This document shows positions 36,148-45,274 of a stretch of DNA of 54,986 bases, in pieces; position 1 is the stretch's first letter; every line of letters begins with the position of its first letter. Under the pieces are notes generated by a model. That model searched no databases. It had not been told where the DNA came from and saw only the letters and a list, made by a program, of their open reading frames with translations. Origin of the DNA: an uncultured Acetatifactor sp. (lineage in GTDB: Bacteria; Bacillota; Clostridia; Lachnospirales; Lachnospiraceae); assembly GCA_947625475.1 (NCBI GenBank), contig CANQOL010000020.1, positions 1-54,986 of the forward strand, in the 5' to 3' direction. A program made the position numbers and the translations under genes.

Positions 36148-38109
36148 TTATAGTACCATTTTCAAAGAAAAATCACTTCTGTCGAGAGAAAAATTGGGAT
36201 TATAGTAGGGATCCCCCTTTTCCAGCACCTCTCTCCACTTTTTCCGGAACGCCTCGGCCTCCCGGTTGTAGCGCTCCGCCTTCTCCCCGGCATCGTCCGC
36301 CCCCCGGGAGACGGACTCATAGTGGTAGAGCTCCGCGAAGGGGGTCCACACGTTCAGATACCCCAGCTGGCGGAGCTTCAGGCAGAAGTCCACATCGTTT
36401 AGGGACACGGCAAAGCCCTCGTCCAGCCCTCCCGCCAGGTCGTACAGGCTGCGCTTTACCATCAGGCAGGCCCCCGTCACCGCGGACATATTCTGGGCGT
36501 AGCAGAGCCGGCCCATATAGCCCAGGTTCTGGACAGGCATCCGATAGTGACAGTGCCCCGCAGTGCGGTGGGCTCCCAGCCCCAGCACCACACCGGCGTG
36601 CTGGATGGTTTTGTCCCCGTAGTACAGCTTGGCCCCCACGGCCCCCACGTCCGGGCGCTGGGCATACATGAGCATTTCCTCCAGCCAGTTGGGGGTGATG
36701 ACCTGGGTATCATTGTTTAAAAGCAGCACATACTCTCCCGTGCTCTCCCCCACCCCGAAATTGTTGATGGCGGAATAGTTGAATTCCCGCCCCTGCCAGG
36801 TGAGCACCCTGACTTTCCCGGCGCTCTCCAGCTCCCGGTAACAGTCCCGGGTCTCCGGGAGGGTGCTGCCGTTTTCCACCACCAGGATCTCGTAGTTGTC
36901 GTAGGTGGATTTCTCCAGAATGGAGCCGATGCACCGGCGCAGGTCCCCGGCGTGGTCCCGGCTGGGAATTATAATGGAGATCTTCGGCTCCCCCTGTATG
37001 GGATAGCTGATCTTGAAAATGGTCTCAAAGGCCCGGGTGGAGGTGATTTGGCAGTCCTCAAAGCCGTGCCGGCGCAGATGGTCCGCCACAGCCCCTCTGG
37101 CCGCCTCCACCGCATAGGGCTTGGCCCCTATGCCGGAGGCCGTGCTCCCGGGATGGGATCTCCAGTAGTACAAAAGCTTTGGCACGTGAACCACCTTTTG
37201 GGCCTTGTCCGTCAGCCGCAGGATCATATCGTGGTCCTGGCTTCCGTCAAACTGAGGCCGGAACAGCTCCGTCCCCTCCAGCAGATCCCTGTGAAACACG
37301 CTGAAATGGCAGATATAGTTGTTGGCCCGCAGATTGTCCACCGCATAGTCCGGCTTAAAGTGCATGGTGAGCATCCGGTTGATATCGCCGCTGCGGAAGG
37401 TGGTCTCGTCGCAGTAGATATAGTCCGCCCCCTGCTCGTTGATCACCTTTGCATACTCATACAGGGTGCTGGGGTGCAGGATATCGTCATGGTCAAACAG
37501 GCCGATATACTCTCCCGTGGCCAGCTGCAGGCACTGATTGGTGTTGCCGGAAATCCCCTCGTTGCGGGGGAGCTTCCGGTACACGATCCGGCCCCGCTCA
37601 TCCCTGCCGGCGTACTCCCGGGCCGTGCGGCCCACATAGTCATGCTCCCCGTCGGACCCGTCCGCCAGGCACAGCTCCCAGTTTTCGTAGGTCTGGGCCA
37701 GCACACATTCGATCATCTCCCGCAGAAAGTTCTCCGGCGTGTTGTACAGGGGCACCAGAATGCTGAACTTCACCTCCCGGGGAAAGCGCGTCTCCCGCTC
37801 CTTCCTGCGCCGCTCTTCATCCGGGAAGCTCAAGGTGCCGTAGCCTGCCATCACCTGCTTCTCCCGCTTTTTGTACCGGAGCTTTGCCGCCACTCCCTTA
37901 AGGCTCCCGCAGTTTTTCAGGCGTCTGGCCTGCCGGGCCGCAAAGTGCGCGCCTCTGCGGGCAGGCGCCGTCACCTTCCACAGAGGGTTGTTACGGATCC
38001 TGTCAAGACTTTCCTCCAGATCCCGGCTGCGGGCCTCCAGCACCGCCACCCGCTCCGCCAGCCGGGCTGTTTTCTTATGCTCCTTCTCGTAGGCCTCCCT
38101 GTAATCCAT
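36148..38109 (-). CDS. Two-domain family 2 glycosyltransferase
   Basis: The 653-residue protein starts after GGAAGGGAG. An N-terminal coiled coil (about 1-45) is followed by a basic segment. The first GT2 domain (about 115-340) has FSILVPLYNTPENF, GNTNQCLQLATG and LFDHDDILHP; a second GT2 domain (about 370-620) has KISIIIPSRDHAGDL, VVENGSTLPET, LLNNDTQV and NDVDFCLKLRQLG. Enzymes with this layout build rhamnan- or galactan-type chains with alternating linkages. It is near the centre of the locus and is probably a main polymerizing enzyme. Sugar and linkage are not readable from sequence. Confidence 0.9.
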   Translation of the reverse strand: MDYREAYEKEHKKTARLAERVAVLEARSRDLEESLDRIRNNPLWKVTAPARRGAHFAARQARRLKNCGSLKGVAAKLRYKKREKQVMAGYGTLSFPDEERRRKERETRFPREVKFSILVPLYNTPENFLREMIECVLAQTYENWELCLADGSDGEHDYVGRTAREYAGRDERGRIVYRKLPRNEGISGNTNQCLQLATGEYIGLFDHDDILHPSTLYEYAKVINEQGADYIYCDETTFRSGDINRMLTMHFKPDYAVDNLRANNYICHFSVFHRDLLEGTELFRPQFDGSQDHDMILRLTDKAQKVVHVPKLLYYWRSHPGSTASGIGAKPYAVEAARGAVADHLRRHGFEDCQITSTRAFETIFKISYPIQGEPKISIIIPSRDHAGDLRRCIGSILEKSTYDNYEILVVENGSTLPETRDCYRELESAGKVRVLTWQGREFNYSAINNFGVGESTGEYVLLLNNDTQVITPNWLEEMLMYAQRPDVGAVGAKLYYGDKTIQHAGVVLGLGAHRTAGHCHYRMPVQNLGYMGRLCYAQNMSAVTGACLMVKRSLYDLAGGLDEGFAVSLNDVDFCLKLRQLGYLNVWTPFAELYHYESVSRGADDAGEKAERYNREAEAFRKKWREVLEKGDPYYNPNFSLDRSDFSLKMVL

Positions 38110-38151
38110 AGCTGTCTCCCTTCCGCGGGGCCGGGGCTGCTCCCCTATGTA

Positions 38152-40218
38152 TCATCTGTTCTCAAAGACCCAGCTGCTCCAGTTTGCCAGCCTCTGGCGG
38201 GAGCATTGGTCCTCCATGAGTATTCCCAGCCGGTAAATTCCCTTGGGGATATCCCCCGGCCGCACCTTGGCCGCGAAGCCCGTCAGATCCACATGGAGCT
38301 GGTCCGGCAGGTTGTTGCGGATATCCTGGCGGTAACGGCTGTCCACCGCCGCATAGAACACCTCCCCCGTGGATTTGTCCTGCAGGAGAAGCGTCTTTTT
38401 ATAACAGGCGTTGTCCGCCCCGATCACAAAGGTATAGCCCTGGAAATAATAACCCGTGTCCTCCGGGTCGGAGATTTCCCCCGCCTTTAAGGGTCTGCCG
38501 TAGCGCCACTCGTACAGATCCATGGCGCACTCCATCCCCACCACCACACAGGCGTCCTCCCGGACGGCCGCCCCCAGCCTCTTTCCCCGGCGCACCGCCG
38601 CCCATTCCATATCCGGGGGCAGCTGGGGATCCACGGCGGGCAGATACTCCTGATCCAGCCGGTCCGTGGTGAGCAGGGGGTGGTAGAAGGGATCCCTGCC
38701 GTACAGGTTTGGATGCCTCTCGTACAGAATCCCCTTCTCCCGGATCATCCTCTGCTGCTTTTCCTCCGACTCCCCGTCGTGGCCCCGGCTCAGGGATTCG
38801 TGGTGGTAGAGCACCACATCGTTTCTCTGGATATTATAGAAGCCCAGCTCATAGATCCGGTAGCACAGATCCACATCGTTAAAGGCCACCGCCAGCTCCC
38901 TGGCAAAGCCCCCCGCCTCCCGGAACACCTGGGAGCGCACCAGCAGGCAGGCCCCCGTCACCGCCAGCATATCGCGGACGCCCCGGTTCATCCCGTAATA
39001 GTGATCCTCCTCATCGGACAAAAACTGCAGCTTGTGGGCAGGCCCCACCCGCAGATTGGTGACGCCCGCGTGCTGGATGATCCGGGTATCCGGGTAAAGG
39101 AGCTTGGCCCCCACCGCCCCGGCGTAGGGCAGCAGCGCCTTCCGGGCCATGCGCTCCAGCCAGTCCCGGGAGAGGATCTCCATGTCGTCGTTCAAAAACA
39201 GATAGAGCTCTCCCTCCCCAAGGGAAGCCCCCAGATTGCACATCACGGAAAAGTTGAAGGGCATGGGCTCATAGTGATAGCAGATCCTCTGAAGGAGAGG
39301 GAAGCGCTCCTTCTCCGTTTCAATCTCCCGGATCAGGCGCTGAGTTTCCTCCCGGTTCCCGGGAGAGCTCCCATTGTCCACAATCCAGATCTCGTAGGGA
39401 AAGTCTCCCCCCGTTTTTTCCACCAGGGACCGGACACAGGTAAAGAGCACCTGGGGGTGATCCTTGGAGGGGATAATCACGGAGATCAGAGGCCCCCTCT
39501 CTCCAGGCTGCAGCCGGGGAAACATCGCCGCCTCAGCCCCCTCCCCCAGCTTCAGGTCACGGATCAGCTCATAACCCTCCCGCCTGCCGTGAAAGAGCAC
39601 CTGGGGAATATGACGCACACAGGCCTCTCCGCCCCTGCGCAGGTCAAAGGCCCCCTGCTCCCAGAGGACCCTGCGGTAGAGCTCATACACCAGGCCGCCG
39701 TCCACCGGCCGGCCGGGCTCCTGGCGGGCCCAGGGCTCCAAAACAGAGCAGAGCTGCTTTGCCCGCACCGCCGTCAGGCTTCCCAGATAAAAGCAGGACA
39801 GGAAAGTGTCAGGGGACCAGTCCGGCTTAAACCATGGGCTTTTCCGCACCCCATCCTCCTTCACATCCTCGTCCCCATAGGCCAGGCAGAGCCTTTTGTC
39901 CAGGGCAAAGCTCTCCCCCAGCAGCGTCTGGGCGATGGGAGAGATCTCTCCCTCCCCCAGCACAAACAGAAGGATGTCCGCCCTCTCCCCGCGCACAAAG
40001 TCCCTCAGCTCCCCCAGGCCCTTCCCCCGCCAGGACTCCAGAAATACGGTCAGAAAACGCGCTCTCCCCGCCAGTCTGCCCCGCCGGCCCGCGGCCTTTT
40101 CCTCCAGCCCCCGGATCCAGCTGTCGTAGGTGACGTTCTTTTGATCCAGCTCCCTTTGATATTTCCTGTGCTGTCTGCGGATCAGCTGCTCTTTGACTTT
40201 TTGTTTCGGAGAAAACAT
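38152..40218 (-). CDS. Large family 2 glycosyltransferase with N- and C-terminal extra domains
   Basis: 688 residues. The N-terminal part (about 1-235) resembles a degenerate GT2 domain with LCLAYGDEDVK in the place of the usual DEDK motif. The central GT2 (about 245-520) has LISVIIPSKDHPQVL, IVDNGSSPGN, YLFLNDDMEIL and FNDVDLCYRIYELG. The last 150 residues look beta-rich with no motif I know. The gene overlaps the methyltransferase-kinase gene upstream by 37 bases, which suggests coupled translation and joint action on the same glycan. Confidence 0.87.
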   Translation of the reverse strand: MFSPKQKVKEQLIRRQHRKYQRELDQKNVTYDSWIRGLEEKAAGRRGRLAGRARFLTVFLESWRGKGLGELRDFVRGERADILLFVLGEGEISPIAQTLLGESFALDKRLCLAYGDEDVKEDGVRKSPWFKPDWSPDTFLSCFYLGSLTAVRAKQLCSVLEPWARQEPGRPVDGGLVYELYRRVLWEQGAFDLRRGGEACVRHIPQVLFHGRREGYELIRDLKLGEGAEAAMFPRLQPGERGPLISVIIPSKDHPQVLFTCVRSLVEKTGGDFPYEIWIVDNGSSPGNREETQRLIREIETEKERFPLLQRICYHYEPMPFNFSVMCNLGASLGEGELYLFLNDDMEILSRDWLERMARKALLPYAGAVGAKLLYPDTRIIQHAGVTNLRVGPAHKLQFLSDEEDHYYGMNRGVRDMLAVTGACLLVRSQVFREAGGFARELAVAFNDVDLCYRIYELGFYNIQRNDVVLYHHESLSRGHDGESEEKQQRMIREKGILYERHPNLYGRDPFYHPLLTTDRLDQEYLPAVDPQLPPDMEWAAVRRGKRLGAAVREDACVVVGMECAMDLYEWRYGRPLKAGEISDPEDTGYYFQGYTFVIGADNACYKKTLLLQDKSTGEVFYAAVDSRYRQDIRNNLPDQLHVDLTGFAAKVRPGDIPKGIYRLGILMEDQCSRQRLANWSSWVFENR

Positions 40219-42269
40219 CTTCCCACTTCCTTCCCTGGCTTCGACATCAAATTCTCCGCCGTCTGCCGGGGCAGAGGAACCACCTCCAGGCTGACAGTCA
40301 GCTCATTTTCCTTTCCAGGAACCAGCTCCGGAAGGGAAAACACCAGATTGGGGTCGGAATTGTTGAGCAGGTAGGTTTCCTCCCCCGCCCTGGTCCCGTT
40401 GAAAACGGTAAACCGCTCCGGGGACTCCAGCGTCCGGCCGTTCAGGCACACCTTCTCCAGGGTGACCAGACAGCGCCGGTCCCCGGGATCCACCCGCACC
40501 TGCCGGACGTCCGGATCCACGGGGATCCGGGCCGTCAGCCTGTTTTCCTCCGTATAAACCTTCCAAATCCGCCGGGCATCCTGCTCCGAAAAGCCTCCGC
40601 CCCTGTCATAGTAGACATGCACCCAGTCGTTTAACCTGGCCTGCCTATATCTGCCCAGCAGCTCCCCTCTGTCCACGGCCCCGCAGCCAAACCGGGTCCA
40701 CAGTTCCTCCATGGACATGCGCTCCCCAGTGACCTTTTTCTGAAAGGCCGGTTCCTCCCTGCTCCAGGCCGCCGCCTGCTGAGGCGTGACGCCGGCCCGC
40801 TCCAGCAGCTTTTCCGGATCCGTCTGCCTGCGCCTTCCCCCCTCCAGCAGGTAGCAGTGGAGGGCCCGGAAAATCATCCGCTGCGCCGGGAGAGGTTCCT
40901 CCAGGGTCCACTCATAGTCGATGATGGTCCAGACATCCCCCCGCACCAGTATATTGGAGAACACCAGATCGTAGTCGGTGAGCTTCTCCCCCAGCTCCTT
41001 CACCAGAGACACATACCGGTCAAAGAGCCTGTAAAAGCCCTCCGTGTCCCCCTTCTCCAGGCGCCCGTCCAGCAGGGCGGAGAGCGTCTCCCCCTCCACA
41101 TAGGGGAAGCAGGCCCGCCCCTCCCCGTCCAGCCGGCAGGGAACCACGGAAAAGCCCTTTCCCCTGCAGCATTCCTCCAGACGCCGGGCGGTGCGCTCCA
41201 TTCCCCTCACATGGGCCAGGGCCTCCCCGGCCAGAGCTATCTTGCGCACCTCTCTTTCCCCTTCATGATCCACTATTTCCGTCTTAATCCGATACTGAGG
41301 CGCCCTGTCGTTGGAATACCGGACATAGCACAGGGGGAGCTCCGGGCCCGCCACCGCCAGATAGGAGTTGGAAAATACCGGGAACAGCCCCTCCCGGACG
41401 ATCCCGTCAAAGGCGGATTTCTCGTCGAACAGGAGCATTCTGTCCCTGTCGTAGTTCCGGAGATTGCTGCACAGCTCCCCCGCCTGGGGAAGACGTTTGT
41501 CCGAGTAGAGGGCGGTCATAAACTTATAGTCCGGGTAGGGATAATAAAAGCTGTACTCTTCCTCCCCGCATGCCTGCAGGATCCCCTCCAGCCCCTTTCG
41601 GGAGAAGGTGCGCGCCACTCCCCCCTCCTTATAGTCCTCTATGCCGCCGAAGAAGGTTCCCAGATGGTCCTCCGGGCAGCCCGCGAAATATTTCAGCCCG
41701 TACTTGTTCTCTATGGCAATCACAATCCGCCCCCCGGGGGCCAGGTGGCGCTGCAGAATCCGGAAAAACTCCCGGAAGGGATCCTCCCCGCCGATATAGC
41801 CCTGGCCGTACTCAAAGGCCCCGATCAGGCAGATATAGTCGTAGTCCCGGGGCAGGTCCGGCTCAATGTCCTGAAAATTGCCCACATGGACGGTCACATT
41901 GCCGCATGAACTGTGCCTCAGGGCGTTGATGCGGCTTCTTTTGAGGGAGAGATCCACACAGGTCACGCTCCCGGCCTTCCCGGCCAGGGCCCCCGTGACG
42001 GCCCCGCACCCGCTCCCCACCTCCAGGACCTTATGGCTCTTTTCTATGGGCAGGAATTCCACGATATTTTCCCGCAGAGGGGAAAGATGGTAGAGCAGGG
42101 GCCAGCTTTTGCGCTCTTCGATGATCTGCCCGTACTGCTCTTGGGCATAGTCCGATACGATGGCCAGCAGCTCGTCCTCCACCTCTCCGTCGCAGTACCG
42201 GTCCTCCCCGGGATAATGGGTCAGATCCAATGTAATTTCCCCGATTTTCTCCTGGCTTTTCTCCTGCAT
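40182..42269 (-). CDS. Methyltransferase-kinase fusion, WbdD-like architecture (putative glycan chain terminator)
   Basis: The start at 42269 follows AGGAGG; 695 residues. Residues about 55-260 are a class I SAM methyltransferase with motif I VLEVGSGCGA (81-90), an acidic motif II (VDLS, 105-108) and GGRIVIAIENKYG. Residues about 320-470 look like a kinase of the aminoglycoside-phosphotransferase/ELK fold: Lys343, then DLVFSN with Asp434 and Asn439, and IIDYEW with the metal-binding Asp451. A C-terminal beta-rich region (about 580-680) follows. WbdD of E. coli O8/O9a has the same order (methyltransferase, then kinase) and similar size, and caps the glycan exported by Wzm/Wzt. Here the Wzt and Wzm genes lie directly upstream. 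The role is inferred from architecture and context. Confidence 0.75.
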   Translation of the reverse strand: MQEKSQEKIGEITLDLTHYPGEDRYCDGEVEDELLAIVSDYAQEQYGQIIEERKSWPLLYHLSPLRENIVEFLPIEKSHKVLEVGSGCGAVTGALAGKAGSVTCVDLSLKRSRINALRHSSCGNVTVHVGNFQDIEPDLPRDYDYICLIGAFEYGQGYIGGEDPFREFFRILQRHLAPGGRIVIAIENKYGLKYFAGCPEDHLGTFFGGIEDYKEGGVARTFSRKGLEGILQACGEEEYSFYYPYPDYKFMTALYSDKRLPQAGELCSNLRNYDRDRMLLFDEKSAFDGIVREGLFPVFSNSYLAVAGPELPLCYVRYSNDRAPQYRIKTEIVDHEGEREVRKIALAGEALAHVRGMERTARRLEECCRGKGFSVVPCRLDGEGRACFPYVEGETLSALLDGRLEKGDTEGFYRLFDRYVSLVKELGEKLTDYDLVFSNILVRGDVWTIIDYEWTLEEPLPAQRMIFRALHCYLLEGGRRRQTDPEKLLERAGVTPQQAAAWSREEPAFQKKVTGERMSMEELWTRFGCGAVDRGELLGRYRQARLNDWVHVYYDRGGGFSEQDARRIWKVYTEENRLTARIPVDPDVRQVRVDPGDRRCLVTLEKVCLNGRTLESPERFTVFNGTRAGEETYLLNNSDPNLVFSLPELVPGKENELTVSLEVVPLPRQTAENLMSKPGKEVGRCFLRNKKSKSS

Positions 42270-42350
42270 TGCTTCCTCCTGGCTGATTGAGATGACTGCG
42301 GGCCGGGCTGTGCCGGCGGGGCGCCTGTGTATCGCCGGTGCCTTCCCCGG

Positions 42351-43673
42351 TCACCCGGGGGTTTCCGCGTCCCGGACGGTGACGGCGGACTCCATGTCGT
42401 AGAAGCCCACCGTGTTTTTGTCGGAGACCACGGTGATGTTCAGCACATCGTAGAGCCTGTGGTACACCTCGAACACATCCCGGTTGTAACCGGTCACGCC
42501 CAGGGACAGCAGGTACTCTCCCCCCTGCAGGGTCATGCGCTGGGTAAAGGTGATCTTCTTCACCTGCCCCGCCTCCGCGCTGTCCAGGAACGCCTTCTCC
42601 AGCATGGTATTGGTCCCGGTGATTTCCACTCCCATGATATTTTTCACGGAAAACGCAAAGATGGGGGCCGGCAGATGCTCATAAAAGCGCACCGACATGT
42701 GCACCGTGAAGGGGCTCCCCTTCAGGATGGCGTTGGAGCGCACCCCTTTTTCGTCCGTCAGATAAAATTCTATTATCTCCGCCTGCCTGGTGCCGTATTC
42801 CAAAAGATGGGGGTTCTGCCCCTGTGCCGGCGCCGCCTGGCCGGCAGGATTCGTTATCTCCCCTCCGGGGGCGCTCTCTTCCTCCCCGGAAGAATCCCCG
42901 CCTGCCTCCTGCTCCCCGTACTGGCCCACCAGCACCCGCTTGTAGGCGTCTATCATCTCCTTGGGGCTTCCCTCCCCCAGAAGCTCCCCCTTGTTCAGCA
43001 GAAATACCCTGTCGCAGTACTTGGAGATGCTTCCCAGGTCGTGGCTCACAAAGAGGATGGTCTTGCCCATCTGCTTGAATTCCTCGAACTTGTGGTAGCA
43101 CTTGGCCTGGAAGAACACGTCCCCCACGGACAGGGCCTCGTCCACAATCAGGATCTCCGGCTCGATATTGATGGCCACCGCAAAAGCCAGCCGCACAAAC
43201 ATGCCGCTGGAATAGGTCTTCACAGGCTGGTACACATAGTCCCCGATATCCGCGAACTCCAGAATAGCCGGGAGCTTCTGCTGGATCTCCTTCTCCGAAA
43301 AGCCCAGCATGGTGCCGTTCAAATAGATGTTCTCGATCCCGTTGTACTCCATGTTAAAGCCCGCGCCCAGCTCCAGCAGGGCGGAGATGCGGCCGTTGAC
43401 CTCCACCTCCCCCTCCGTGGGATTCAGGACGCCGGTGATGATTTTCAGGATGGTGGACTTTCCGGAGCCGTTGGTACCGATGATGCCCACCGTCTCCCCG
43501 GTTTGCACCGTCATATTTATCCCGTTTAAGGCGTAGTGCTCCTTGGCCAGGCTTTTCCTTTTCCCAAGGCCAAACGCCTCCCTGAGCCGGTCCGAGGGCC
43601 TGTCATAGAGCTTGTATACCTTTTTCAGATTTGTCACCCGGATCGCCGGGGCCTGTTCACAGTTTGTCTCCAT
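42351..43673 (-). CDS. Wzt/TagH-type polysaccharide ABC transporter ATPase with C-terminal carbohydrate-binding-like domain
   Basis: 440 residues; start preceded by AGGAAAGAGG. The ATPase domain (about 10-260) has the family-specific region KEHYALNGINMTV, Walker A GTNGSGKS (66-73), the ELGAGF motif typical of polysaccharide exporters, signature TYSSGMFVRL, Walker B ILIVDEAL and the SHD loop. A Gly/Glu/Ala-rich linker (about 258-292) leads to a beta-rich C-terminal domain (about 295-440) like Wzt_C, which in E. coli O9a reads the chain-end modification. Together with the permease upstream it exports the undecaprenyl-linked glycan. Confidence 0.93.
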   Translation of the reverse strand: METNCEQAPAIRVTNLKKVYKLYDRPSDRLREAFGLGKRKSLAKEHYALNGINMTVQTGETVGIIGTNGSGKSTILKIITGVLNPTEGEVEVNGRISALLELGAGFNMEYNGIENIYLNGTMLGFSEKEIQQKLPAILEFADIGDYVYQPVKTYSSGMFVRLAFAVAINIEPEILIVDEALSVGDVFFQAKCYHKFEEFKQMGKTILFVSHDLGSISKYCDRVFLLNKGELLGEGSPKEMIDAYKRVLVGQYGEQEAGGDSSGEEESAPGGEITNPAGQAAPAQGQNPHLLEYGTRQAEIIEFYLTDEKGVRSNAILKGSPFTVHMSVRFYEHLPAPIFAFSVKNIMGVEITGTNTMLEKAFLDSAEAGQVKKITFTQRMTLQGGEYLLSLGVTGYNRDVFEVYHRLYDVLNITVVSDKNTVGFYDMESAVTVRDAETPG

Positions 43674-43698
43674 TGCCTCTTTCCTTTACCCCCGCCCG

Positions 43699-44682
43699 TC
43701 ACAGCACATCCGCGAAGTGCACCTTCAGCCGCTTGAAAATCAGGGTCCCCAGCCCAAAGAGCACCACCGTCACGATCCAGAAATACATGGTGGAATAAAA
43801 GTCCTGGAAAAACCACTCCCGCTCATAGACGGCGCTGCGGTAGCCGTTCACAATATACACCAGGGGGTTGAGCTTGAACACCACCTGCCATCCTTCGCTT
43901 AAGTCGGACAGATTCCACAGGATGGGGGTGGCCCACATGCCCACCTGCAGCACAATGCTGATGATCTGGGACAGATCCCGGAAAAACACCACCACGGAGC
44001 AGGCAGCGTAGCTCAGGCCCAGCACAAAAACAAACAGGCAGAAGCTGTAATAAACCAGCTGCAGTGTGTACACCGTGGGAAAATATCCGTAGCACATGGC
44101 CACCACCAGAAGTAGCACCGTGAAGAAGATGTGGATGAAGGTGGCCGCAATGATCTTGATGATGGGCAGGATGCTGATTTTGAACACAACCTTTTTCACC
44201 AGATAATTGTATTCCAGCAGAGCCATGGTGCCGTAGTTGAGGGCCTCGCTGAAATAAAACCAGGGGACCAGCCCCGCCGTCAGAAACAGCACATAGGGCA
44301 CCGTCAGGGACCCGGACATGGCGTGCATGATCCTGTCGAAGACCACATAGTACATGAGCACCGTAACCGTGGGCTGGGCCAGGGCCCAGAAAATCCCCAT
44401 ATAGGAGCCCGCGTAGCGCTTTTTGAAATCGTTTTTGGCCAGCTTCCAGATCAGATGCCGGCTCTGCCACAGCTCCGCGGGCAGCACCGTCAGCTTGTCG
44501 TAGAGAAGGCCGAAGCACACACAGGAAGCCAGGATCACCGTGCAGGAAATGATCTTTTTGATCAGCTCCTCCCGCTGGTCCGCCATGGGGTTGTGGTGAG
44601 CAATGATCAGGGCCGCCATCACACAGGCGGCCGCCGCAAAGATCGCTACCCCGGCCTTTTTGGATAACCCTTTTTTGCTCAT
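43699..44682 (-). CDS. Wzm/TagG-type polysaccharide ABC transporter permease
   Basis: The 327-residue protein has the normal ABC-2 permease core from about residue 78 (HLIWKLAKNDFKKRYAGSYMG, split here at the family's start) with six membrane helices. The extra N-terminal 75 residues hold two more hydrophobic helices (about 11-28 and 45-62) that ordinary Wzm/TagG proteins lack. It forms the channel with the ATPase encoded 25 bases downstream. No alternative ribosome site suggests a shorter start, but an internal start near residue 75 cannot be excluded. Confidence 0.92.
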   Translation of the reverse strand: MSKKGLSKKAGVAIFAAAACVMAALIIAHHNPMADQREELIKKIISCTVILASCVCFGLLYDKLTVLPAELWQSRHLIWKLAKNDFKKRYAGSYMGIFWALAQPTVTVLMYYVVFDRIMHAMSGSLTVPYVLFLTAGLVPWFYFSEALNYGTMALLEYNYLVKKVVFKISILPIIKIIAATFIHIFFTVLLLVVAMCYGYFPTVYTLQLVYYSFCLFVFVLGLSYAACSVVVFFRDLSQIISIVLQVGMWATPILWNLSDLSEGWQVVFKLNPLVYIVNGYRSAVYEREWFFQDFYSTMYFWIVTVVLFGLGTLIFKRLKVHFADVL

Positions 44683-44691
44683 ACAGTCCCG

Positions 44692-45255
44692 TTACCTTCC
44701 GTATTTTTCCACATAGTCGGCCAGATTGCCCCACTTGGTGTCCCGCTCGGAGAAGATCAGCTCCATCCCCTCCGGTATGGGCCAGCGCACTCCGATATCC
44801 TCCGCGTCATAGCGGATGCCGCCCTCGTCCCCGGGGTGGTAGAAGTCCGAGCACTTGTAGCAGAACTCCGCGTAGTCGGACAGCACCAGGAACCCGTGGG
44901 CAAAGCCCTTGGGCACAAAGAACTGCTTCTTGTTTTCCTCCGTAAGGAGCACGCCCTGCCATTTCCCGAAGGTGGCGGAGCCCGGCCGCAGATCCACGGC
45001 CACATCGAAGACCTCCCCCCGGATCACCCGCACCAGCTTGTCCTGGGGATGCTGGATCTGAAAGTGCAGCCCCCTCAGGACACCCCGGCGGGAGGCGGAC
45101 TGGTTGTCCTGGACAAACACCTGGGGAATCCCAATCTCCTTAAAGTCATTGTACTGATAGGTCTCCATAAAATAGCCCCGCGCGTCCCCATGGACAGCGG
45201 GCGTAACAATCTTCAGGCCCTCGATTTCACAAGTCTCCACCTGCAGCTTTCCCAT
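44692..45255 (-). CDS. rmlC: dTDP-4-dehydrorhamnose 3,5-epimerase
   Basis: 187 residues, the usual RmlC length; the start follows GGAAGGAG. QDNQSASRRGVLRGLHFQ contains the catalytic His region, and VDLRPGSATFGKW and FVPKGFAHGFLVLSD are strongly conserved cupin motifs. It is the third step of dTDP-L-rhamnose synthesis. Gene order rmlB-rmlA-rmlC on the minus strand, with gaps of about 20 bases, indicates one operon that continues into the transporter genes. Confidence 0.96.
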   Translation of the reverse strand: MGKLQVETCEIEGLKIVTPAVHGDARGYFMETYQYNDFKEIGIPQVFVQDNQSASRRGVLRGLHFQIQHPQDKLVRVIRGEVFDVAVDLRPGSATFGKWQGVLLTEENKKQFFVPKGFAHGFLVLSDYAEFCYKCSDFYHPGDEGGIRYDAEDIGVRWPIPEGMELIFSERDTKWGNLADYVEKYGR

Positions 45256-45274
45256 GTCCTTACTCCTTCCCTTC

